From contig NZ_CP017111.1 in the NCBI RefSeq assembly GCF_001723605.1, forward strand, positions 248,001 through 312,000: 64,000 nucleotides of DNA. Direction: 5' to 3'. The notes beneath the pieces are model-generated. The model saw nothing but the letters and a program-made list of their open reading frames with translations, made no database searches and was not told the DNA's origin. Below, in pieces: positions 53,106 through 60,179 of the stretch; position 1 is the first letter of the stretch; each line of letters starts with the position of its first letter. The position numbers and the translations under genes are program-made. Source of the DNA: Sulfurospirillum halorespirans DSM 13726 (GTDB taxonomy: Bacteria; Campylobacterota; Campylobacteria; Campylobacterales; Sulfurospirillaceae).

Positions 53106-54793
53106 TGCTCCCCTACCTCAGTCACAAAGCCTTTATGCGCTCGCATTACGGCGAAGCACTGTTTAGCATTCCTGTCAATTTAGAGTTTGGTTGCCCTAAC
53201 CGTGAAAAAGATGGAAGTGGCGGCTGCTCTTTTTGCCCCGAACATGGAGCGCGTGCAGCGCAGATCGCCGATGCAAAGAGCGTGGAAGAGCAGATCGAAA
53301 AAGCGCTCTTATTTGCCAAAAGACGGTACAAAGCCTCGTCATTTGCGCTCTACATTCAAGCCTACACAGGAACCTTTGCTTCGTTGGTCACGCAAAAAGA
53401 GGCGTATGGAAAACTGCTGTCGCTCTATCCCTTTCGTGCTTTACATGTAGGTACACGTCCTGATTGTCTCAGTGAATCGACGCTGGAGTATTTGCGTGAA
53501 TTAAACCAAAAAATAGACGTCGTGGTCGAACTAGGCGTGCAAACTTTACACGATGCAAGCTTAGCGCACATGAATCGAGGACACGATGCCGCCTGTTCGC
53601 TGGATGCGATTAGACGTTTACATGTAAAAGGGTTGAAAGTCTATGCGCATCTCATTATCGGCTTGCCAAATGAGAATTTAGAGATGTGGAAACAGAGTTT
53701 GAAAGGCTTGGTGGACGCGGGCATTGATGGCATTAAATTTCACAATTTGCATATCATCGAAAACACCGATTTGGCGCGCGAATTTTCTCAAAGCCCTTTT
53801 GCACTTTTAAGCGAGTACGAATACGCCGAAGCGCTCATCGAGCTGTTGCGTTATGTTCCTTCTACCATTCCCATCTTACGCCTTGCAACCGACACGCCAG
53901 CGCATGAACTCATCGCTCCAAAATGGCACATGGCAAAAGGGCAGTTTGGCGAATACGTCGCCCAAACGATGCGTTATCGTGGTATCAAACAGGGCGATTT
54001 GGTTGAATCTAAGCGCGAAGAAAGTTATGAAATACCACAAAAAATCGATCTAAAAGATGGAAGTTCGACTTTGTGGAGTGAAACGTACCATGATTATTAC
54101 CATCCCAAAGCAGGTGCGTACATACAAGCCAAAGAGCTTTTCATTGAAAAATCAGACCTCAAAGCACGTCTTGAAAAAGGCGACGTGAACCTTTTAGAGA
54201 TCGGTTTTGGGATGGGTTACACCACCTTTAAAGCGTTAGAATTAGCCCAAACCTTAGCCAAAAATCGTTTACATGTAAACGCCATCGACCAAGACCGCAT
54301 GCTCTTAAAAACGGCTTCTGCCATCGTCCCCAATACTTTACATGTAAAGATGTTGAACGCGCTTTTTACATGTAAAACCTACGAAGATGATTTTGCGAGG
54401 ATCGACTTCCACACTATCGAAGCGCGCTATGGTGTCACACTTTTAAGCGAGACATTTGATGTCATCTTTTTAGACCCCTTTATCGAGAGCAATAACGCTT
54501 CGCTCGTCACGTTAGAATTTTCCCAAAACCTGCGAAAACTGCTTAAACCAAATGGCGTTTTGGTCACCTCAACCGCTTTACATGTAAGCCAAATCGGACT
54601 CACTCTCGCAGGCTTTGACGTCAGCGTCGCCAATGATGAAAACAGCGACATCAAAGGTGTTGTCGCCAAACATTCTACGGCTTCAAAATCGTTACATGTA
54701 AAAGAGCCGTACAGCGATCCTTATGGTGTTTGGAGTGATAAAATGATAGAAAGTGAGCATCAAAAAGTCTTTACATGTAAAGGCAAAAGTTAA
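53105..54793 (+). CDS. Fusion of YtqA/MnmL-like radical SAM domain and MnmC-like methyltransferase
   Basis: A 562-residue protein. The first part (about 1-310) is a TIGR01212/YhcC/YtqA-type radical SAM domain with Cys30, Cys41 and Cys44 (CPNREKDGSGGCSFC), TRPDCL, VELGVQT, MNRGHD and IKFHNLHI. The second part (about 320-562) is a Rossmann methyltransferase like the MnmC N-terminal domain, with LLEIGFGMGYTT (about residue 365) and VIFLDPF (about 455), then LRKLLKPNGVLVTST. In B. subtilis YtqA (MnmL) and the separate methyltransferase YtqB (MnmM) finish mnm5U34 of tRNA; this fusion probably joins the two steps. ATG at 53105 gives the family N-terminus. The gene carries seven exact TTACATGTAA copies and one variant. 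Confidence 0.88.
   Translation: MLPYLSHKAFMRSHYGEALFSIPVNLEFGCPNREKDGSGGCSFCPEHGARAAQIADAKSVEEQIEKALLFAKRRYKASSFALYIQAYTGTFASLVTQKEAYGKLLSLYPFRALHVGTRPDCLSESTLEYLRELNQKIDVVVELGVQTLHDASLAHMNRGHDAACSLDAIRRLHVKGLKVYAHLIIGLPNENLEMWKQSLKGLVDAGIDGIKFHNLHIIENTDLAREFSQSPFALLSEYEYAEALIELLRYVPSTIPILRLATDTPAHELIAPKWHMAKGQFGEYVAQTMRYRGIKQGDLVESKREESYEIPQKIDLKDGSSTLWSETYHDYYHPKAGAYIQAKELFIEKSDLKARLEKGDVNLLEIGFGMGYTTFKALELAQTLAKNRLHVNAIDQDRMLLKTASAIVPNTLHVKMLNALFTCKTYEDDFARIDFHTIEARYGVTLLSETFDVIFLDPFIESNNASLVTLEFSQNLRKLLKPNGVLVTSTALHVSQIGLTLAGFDVSVANDENSDIKGVVAKHSTASKSLHVKEPYSDPYGVWSDKMIESEHQKVFTCKGKS
54269..54780. repeat. Dense cluster of six TTACATGTAA palindromes
   Basis: Six exact copies start at 54269, 54338, 54366, 54578, 54692 and 54771, all in the methyltransferase half of the fusion gene. 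Four are read Leu-His-Val and two Phe-Thr-Cys. A seventh exact copy (53618) and a one-base variant (53442) lie in the radical SAM half. This is the highest local density in the window. Confidence 0.92.
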
Positions 54794-54843
54794 AAGTTTA
54801 ACCCTTTAGTGTAGTTAGATTACAGTCTCTTAATTTTTGAAAT

Positions 54844-55704
54844 TCATTCTTTATATAGCGGATATTGTTTTCCAAAATATTTACATGCTATGTAACTTGT
54901 GATATTTGCGGCTAAGTTATGGTTACTATTGTCTTTTGCCAGCTCATCATAAAAACTAGTATGAAAATGTTGTCCAATCTTTTCATTATTTCTAAAAAAT
55001 TCTAACTTAACGCTCTTCATCCTTGCCATGACTACAGTCGTATCAAATCTTCCAGTTTGTGGTTTATCTGGGAACGATATTTGTATAGTCAAATCATCCC
55101 CTTTGGGAATAGAGAGTTGTTGGAAATTATCTCCAACAATTTTTTGAAGTTTAATAAGCTCTTTATTATCGGTAGGCACAATTTCTATATTTGCTGAATT
55201 AAGTTTACCATTGAACCCAAAAGTAGATGGAATTTCATTTACTTTTTGCTTGATTTGTGAGCGAGGATATCCTCCGACACCCGAATTTGTTATATCCATA
55301 TCTGATGCAGTTACATTTTTCATTGGGTGTGCAAGATCTACAATTTCTTTTGTTCCTGCTAGCATATTTTTACATGTATAATAGCTCATTGTTGAAATAT
55401 GATCTTTAACGGTAATCCAATGTAAACCTGGTTCTACTTGGAAGTAAAGGTAATATGAAAATGACAAAGATTCATAAATAGATGCATTGTCATCAATAAA
55501 AATAGTGGCACTTGTCGTATATAAAGCTCTACTCATAAAGAGAAAAAGATCAACTTTTTCTGGATTACTTACTGTATCACTTTTGTAATCTTTAAGGTTG
55601 ACAGTTTCTTTTGGCATTCTAGCATCACTTATAGCGGCAGCTATACAGCCTGTAAAAAGAAAACTAATGAGACAAAATAAGCTTGATAATAATAATTTTT
55701 TCAT
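54844..55704 (-). CDS. Predicted lipoprotein of unknown function
   Basis: A 286-residue protein with a lipoprotein signal (SFLFTGC, Cys19 lipidation site). The mature part has a domain starting VDLFLFMSRALYTTSATIF and later LTIQISFPDKPQT; I do not recognise the family. The gene is visibly more AT-rich than its neighbours and is flanked by wide gaps, which hints at a different origin. It contains a one-base variant of the palindrome (TTACATGTAT, 55370) and a split form near 54881. Confidence 0.7.
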   Translation of the reverse strand: MKKLLLSSLFCLISFLFTGCIAAAISDARMPKETVNLKDYKSDTVSNPEKVDLFLFMSRALYTTSATIFIDDNASIYESLSFSYYLYFQVEPGLHWITVKDHISTMSYYTCKNMLAGTKEIVDLAHPMKNVTASDMDITNSGVGGYPRSQIKQKVNEIPSTFGFNGKLNSANIEIVPTDNKELIKLQKIVGDNFQQLSIPKGDDLTIQISFPDKPQTGRFDTTVVMARMKSVKLEFFRNNEKIGQHFHTSFYDELAKDNSNHNLAANITSYIACKYFGKQYPLYKE

Positions 55705-56208
55705 ATTTTAGCCTTAGATTTGACGTTTGTATTCTTGATTTATCTAAGAGTAACTAGATATTACTTATATAGTTATTAAAATTATTTTATATGGGCAACT
55801 GGTTATTGTAATATTCTTTACAAAGACTATGAATTTTAACCTTTCTCTGTTAATATTAATGCTATAGAAATGTTATAGATCAAATTTTAGCTAAATTTCG
55901 TCTGCAAATCTTTACATGTAAAGATTTTTCACGTATCAAAAAACCAACCATCCTTTTTATTCTATGAAAAAAAGCTTTATTTGTAACGCTTACGACTTCT
56001 TTTTAAACAAAGCATCTTTACATGTAAACGTAAAAACATCAAAATTTACGTTATTTTTACGTCATATAATGCCCTCAAGTACGCTAAAAAGCCTATTTAT
56101 CTAAAATCTTCTACAAAAATAGTATTTAAAAGTCGTCTTTAAAGTTTACATAAAATTTACATAGCTTTTCTAAGATACCACTATGAAATCTTATGAAAAG
56201 GATGAAAG
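55705..56208. promoter_or_regulatory. Long regulatory region upstream of psrABC
   Basis: 504 bp without a gene. It holds two exact TTACATGTAA copies (55912, 56018). Two direct repeats with 11-bp period lie downstream: TTTACGTTA/TTTACGTCA at 56045-56064, with a TATAAT box directly after (56065-56070), and TTTACATAA/TTTACATAG at 56145-56164, with TAAGAT a few bases later. An inverted repeat AACGTAAA/TTTACGTT (56027-56052) overlaps the first pair. These look like regulator sites for the psr operon. A ribosome site (AAAAGGA) precedes the psrA ATG. Confidence 0.55.
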
Positions 56209-58500
56209 ATGACTCAAATGCTTAGCCGAAGAGGATTTTTAAAACTCTCTTCTACTGCAGCGGCCGTTGCAAGTCTCTCTTCGATACCAGGGACTCTTGG
56301 GGCGATTGAAGAGAGTAAAAAGCACTACAAAGGTACTACGAAGTTTACACCGAGTATTTGCGAGATGTGTACGAGTTCGTGTACCATTGAAGCGCGTGTG
56401 GAAGAGGGGAAGGGAATGTTTATTCGCGGTAATCCTGCGGATAAAAGTCGAGGTGGCAAAGTCTGCGCTCGTGGTAGTGCAGGGTTCAATCAGCTCTACG
56501 ATCCACAACGTTTGGTCAAACCGATTATGCGTGTGGGTGAGCGTGGTGAAGGAAAGTGGAAAGAGGTCAGTTGGGACGAAGCATACACTTTCATAGCCAA
56601 AAAACTGGATGAGATCAAACAAAAACATGGAGCACATACGGTTGCATTTACAGCGCGCAGTGGTTGGACGAAAACATGGTTTCACCATTTAGCACAAGCG
56701 TATGGTTCACACAACCTTTTTGGGCACGAAGCGACCTGTCCACTCGCGTATGGTATGGCAGGTAAAGATGTATTTGGCGCAGGCGCTAACCGTGATTTTG
56801 CGAAAGCGAAATACATCATCAATATGGGCCACAATGTCTTTGAAGGTATTGTTATCTCTTACGCTCGTCAATACATGGATGCCCTTGCAAACGGTGCAAA
56901 ACTGGTAACTTTGGAGCCAAGACTCTCTGTCATGGCAGCAAAGTCAACCGAATGGCATGCGATCAAACCAGGGCACGATCTTCCGTTTGTTTTAGCATTT
57001 ATGCACACACTGATCCATGAAAATCTTTACGATAAAAAGTTTGTTGAAAAGTATTGTGAAGGCTTTGAAGAGCTTAAAGCGAGCATTGCAGAATATACCC
57101 CTGAAAAAATGGCAACGGAATGTGACATCCCTGCTGATACGATTAAACGATTGGCACGAGAGTTTGCAAAAGCGGCTCCAAAAGCGATCTTTGACTTTGG
57201 TCACAGAGTTACTTTTACACCACAAGAGTTGGAACTTCGCCGCGCGATGATGATGATCAACGTTCTTGTGGGTGCGGTGGAGAGAGATGGTGGTTATTAC
57301 CTCTCTAAGGGAGCAGATTATTACAACCAATTTATTGGAGAGGGTGATCCAAAAGCCTTTAAACTTAAAAAACCAAAAACACCAGCGTATCCAAAAGTCG
57401 AAGTACCACGCATTGACCGCATCGGTGAGAAAGACAGTGAATTTTTCCTTGCAGGCAAAGGTGAAGGCATCGTTACATTGATTCCTCATGCGACACTGAC
57501 AGAACTTCCAGGGGTTGGTTATAAACTGCATGGATGGTTCATCGCACGAAACAATCCTGTTATGACACAGTCCAATATGGAAAATGTGATCAAAGCGATT
57601 AAAGCGATGGATTTGGTGGTGGTTGTGGATATTCAAGTCTCCGATACCGCATGGTACGCCGATGTGGTACTTCCAGATACGACTTATTTAGAAAGAGATG
57701 AAGAGTTTACTGCCAGTGGTAGTAAAAATCCAAGTTACGGGGTCGGTCGCCAAAAAGTGGTTGAGCCAATTGGAGAGAGTAGAGCACCATGGCGTATTGC
57801 TAAAGAGCTCGCTGAAAAAATGGGACTCAGTGCGTATTTCCCTTACAAAGATATTGAAGATTATCGTTTGCAACAAGTGGGTGATAACATTGATTTACTC
57901 GCTAAACTTAAAGCGACGGGTTCAGCTAGCTTTGGTGTGCCTTTGATGCTTCAAGAGAAAAAGAGTGTGGCTGAGTTTGTGAAAAAATTCCCAAGTGCCG
58001 CAGTCAAAGTGAACGAAGAGGGAACGATTGATTTTCCACAAAAAATCCAACTCTTTAGTAAAAAGCTTCAAGAGATCTCCCAAAAAGGTGGACTGAGCTA
58101 CGAGCCTTATAAGTACAAAGAAGCCGATGAACTCTATTTCGTCAATGGCAAATCAGCGGTGCGCTCAAACAGCCACAATGGTAACAACGCATGGCTTAAC
58201 AACCTTTTGGATGATGCAGCCGTATGGATTCACCCAAAAACTGCTGAACGTCTCGGCATTAAAAATGGTGACAAGATCGATGTTTATAACAAATACAGCA
58301 CTCAAAAAGGCAAAGCGCTTGTCACCAAAGGGGTAAGAGAAGATACGATCTTTGCTTACTTCGGATTTGGTCACATCAGCAAAGAGCTCAAACGAGCTTA
58401 CGGCAAAGGTGTTAACAGCAATTCGCTTTATTCGCCTTTGGTATCGCCAAATTCAGGTATGAACCTGCATGTCGTTGGCGTCAAAGTCAAAAAAGCGTAA
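56209..58500 (+). CDS. psrA: Polysulfide/thiosulfate reductase-type molybdoenzyme, catalytic subunit
   Basis: A 763-residue DMSO-reductase-family protein. It has a twin-arginine signal ([11 protein letters not shown]), a [4Fe-4S] site (Cys51, Cys54, Cys58, Cys86) and Cys177 in [10 protein letters not shown] as the molybdenum ligand, then the molybdopterin-binding region with GHNVFEGIV and the C-terminal [16 protein letters not shown] domain. It probably works in the periplasm, reducing polysulfide or thiosulfate with electrons from quinol via PsrC and PsrB. PsrA and PhsA cannot be told apart with confidence by reading. Confidence 0.9.
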   Translation: MTQMLSRRGFLKLSSTAAAVASLSSIPGTLGAIEESKKHYKGTTKFTPSICEMCTSSCTIEARVEEGKGMFIRGNPADKSRGGKVCARGSAGFNQLYDPQRLVKPIMRVGERGEGKWKEVSWDEAYTFIAKKLDEIKQKHGAHTVAFTARSGWTKTWFHHLAQAYGSHNLFGHEATCPLAYGMAGKDVFGAGANRDFAKAKYIINMGHNVFEGIVISYARQYMDALANGAKLVTLEPRLSVMAAKSTEWHAIKPGHDLPFVLAFMHTLIHENLYDKKFVEKYCEGFEELKASIAEYTPEKMATECDIPADTIKRLAREFAKAAPKAIFDFGHRVTFTPQELELRRAMMMINVLVGAVERDGGYYLSKGADYYNQFIGEGDPKAFKLKKPKTPAYPKVEVPRIDRIGEKDSEFFLAGKGEGIVTLIPHATLTELPGVGYKLHGWFIARNNPVMTQSNMENVIKAIKAMDLVVVVDIQVSDTAWYADVVLPDTTYLERDEEFTASGSKNPSYGVGRQKVVEPIGESRAPWRIAKELAEKMGLSAYFPYKDIEDYRLQQVGDNIDLLAKLKATGSASFGVPLMLQEKKSVAEFVKKFPSAAVKVNEEGTIDFPQKIQLFSKKLQEISQKGGLSYEPYKYKEADELYFVNGKSAVRSNSHNGNNAWLNNLLDDAAVWIHPKTAERLGIKNGDKIDVYNKYSTQKGKALVTKGVREDTIFAYFGFGHISKELKRAYGKGVNSNSLYSPLVSPNSGMNLHVVGVKVKKA

Positions 58501-58515
58501 GGGGAGGAGAGAACA

Positions 58516-59088
58516 ATGGCAAAAAAATATGGAATGATCCACGATAACAATCTTTGCATCGGCTGTCAAGCGTGCAACGTTGCGTGTAGATCGGAAAATC
58601 AAATACCAGAATCCGTGTACCGTTTACAAGTATGGGTCAAACAAGAAGAGTACCCCAATGGAACGCTTGGCTATGAATACCACCGCCAATCCTGTGTCCA
58701 ATGTGAAAACACACCGTGTGTGAGTGTTTGCCCAACTAAAGCGTCTTATGTCAATGACGAGGGCATCGTTTTAGTCGATGTTGATTTGTGTGTGGGCTGT
58801 TTGTACTGTGTTGCAGCGTGCCCTTACCAAGCGCGTTATGTGCATCCAATTACCAAAGCGCCTGACAAATGTACTTTCTGCCATGAATCACGATTGGCAA
58901 GAGGTGAAGAGCCAGCGTGTGTCACCGTGTGCCCAACAGACGCACTTATTTTCGGTGATCTCAATGATCCGAAAAGCAAGATCAATAAAGCACTCTCAGA
59001 GCGCGTCACGTATCGTCAAAAAGAGTCTTTAGGCACTCAACCAAAAATGTTTATTGTACCAAACCACAAAGGAGGGATCAGATCATGA
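58516..59088 (+). CDS. psrB: Polysulfide/thiosulfate reductase-type iron-sulfur subunit
   Basis: A 190-residue electron-transfer subunit with four [4Fe-4S] motifs: CIGCQACNVAC, CVQCENTPCVSVCP, CVGCLYCVAACP and CTFCHESRLARGEEPACVTVCP. No signal peptide; it is expected to travel with PsrA through the Tat system. A strong ribosome site (GGGGAGGAG) follows psrA by a few bases, and psrC overlaps its stop by 4 bp. Confidence 0.94.
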   Translation: MAKKYGMIHDNNLCIGCQACNVACRSENQIPESVYRLQVWVKQEEYPNGTLGYEYHRQSCVQCENTPCVSVCPTKASYVNDEGIVLVDVDLCVGCLYCVAACPYQARYVHPITKAPDKCTFCHESRLARGEEPACVTVCPTDALIFGDLNDPKSKINKALSERVTYRQKESLGTQPKMFIVPNHKGGIRS

Positions 59089-60050
59089 ATCAGATATGGG
59101 GCTCAATGGAGCAATACTCAACACTCGTATGGCATTGGCCAATTGCGATCTATCTCTTCTTAGCAGGTCTTTCAGCAGGTGCGGCGATGACGTCGTTAAT
59201 CGTTAAATGGATAGAGGGTAATGGCAAGCCTCCTTGGGATGGTCTTATCAAAGCAGGAGCAATTCTTGCACCTGTGACGATTTGTTTAGGTCTTTTCTTG
59301 CTTATTTTTGACCTTACACGACCGCTTATGTTTTGGAAATTGTTGATTCATTACAACTTTGGATCGGTTATGACACTGGGTGTTTTAGCGCTTTTTATCT
59401 ATACACCGCTCAGTTTTATCTATACAGCCATCAAATTTAAACCGTGGTTGTTTGAAACAGGACCGTTTGCAGGACTGCTCAAACCGTTCCGTGGCATTAT
59501 TGAGAGTATAGGCGATAATCCTGCATGGTTGGAGAGAACACTGTTTTTGTTTGCGGTGATCATCGGTATTTATACAGGATTCTTGCTCTCCGCAATGTAC
59601 AGTTATCCGTTGTTTAATACACCGTTATTGCCGATTCTTTTCTTGGCGTCTGGTCTTTCATCGGGTGTGGCAGCGTCTATTCTCTTTGGACTTCTTTTCT
59701 TCAAATCAGAAGTAAACGAGAAAAATGCTAAATACCTCCTTGAACTCGACCTTCGGGTTGTGCCAATGGAGCTGTTACTTCTTTTTGCTCTCTTTGTGGG
59801 TATGTACTTTCAAGGTGGCGATAAAGCGATTATTGCTATTCAAGCGATGACAACAGGTATTTGGGCGTTTGTTTTTTGGTTCGGTGTGATTGGTGTGGGC
59901 ATTGCTACGCCACTTCTTATCGCCGTTACAGCGCTTAAACACCATGCGTACCGCGTAGGGTATATTTTACTAAACTCCGTGGTGGTTCTTATCGGTGTTA
60001 TCTTCTTACGCCTTTACATTCTCTACGCAGGACAAACCTTCGTAGGATAA
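59085..60050 (+). CDS. psrC: NrfD/PsrC-type membrane anchor
   Basis: A 321-residue integral membrane protein with about eight hydrophobic helices (first at about 18-38, last at about 290-315). It has NrfD-family features such as the WPIAIYLFLAGLSAGA first helix and GLSSGVAASILFGL in the middle. It links the quinone pool to PsrB. No heme ligands are expected. It ends just before a hairpin terminator. Confidence 0.92.
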   Translation: MNQIWGSMEQYSTLVWHWPIAIYLFLAGLSAGAAMTSLIVKWIEGNGKPPWDGLIKAGAILAPVTICLGLFLLIFDLTRPLMFWKLLIHYNFGSVMTLGVLALFIYTPLSFIYTAIKFKPWLFETGPFAGLLKPFRGIIESIGDNPAWLERTLFLFAVIIGIYTGFLLSAMYSYPLFNTPLLPILFLASGLSSGVAASILFGLLFFKSEVNEKNAKYLLELDLRVVPMELLLLFALFVGMYFQGGDKAIIAIQAMTTGIWAFVFWFGVIGVGIATPLLIAVTALKHHAYRVGYILLNSVVVLIGVIFLRLYILYAGQTFVG

Positions 60051-60062
60051 GCTTTCATCCTA

Positions 60063-60096
60063 AAGCTCCCTTTTTTAAGGGGGCTTGCCTTCTTTT
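60063..60096 (+). terminator. Terminator after psrC
   Basis: The stem AAGCTCCC/GGGGGCTT (one G-T pair) with a loop of T and A, followed by a T-rich run, lies 12 bp after the stop codon. Confidence 0.75.
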
Positions 60097-60147
60097 TATG
60101 TTTCACTTTGTAAAATACTTCTTATAATAATTTTTTATTAGGGTTTT

Positions 60148-60157
60148 TTACATGTAA
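60148..60157. repeat. Palindrome TTACATGTAA upstream of the FIST gene
   Basis: One exact copy 22 bp before the GTG start and just upstream of its ribosome site (AAGGT), within a short AT-rich promoter region. Its position could affect expression if a protein binds it. Confidence 0.8.
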
Positions 60158-60179
60158 CACTTCAAAATAAGGTAACAGA

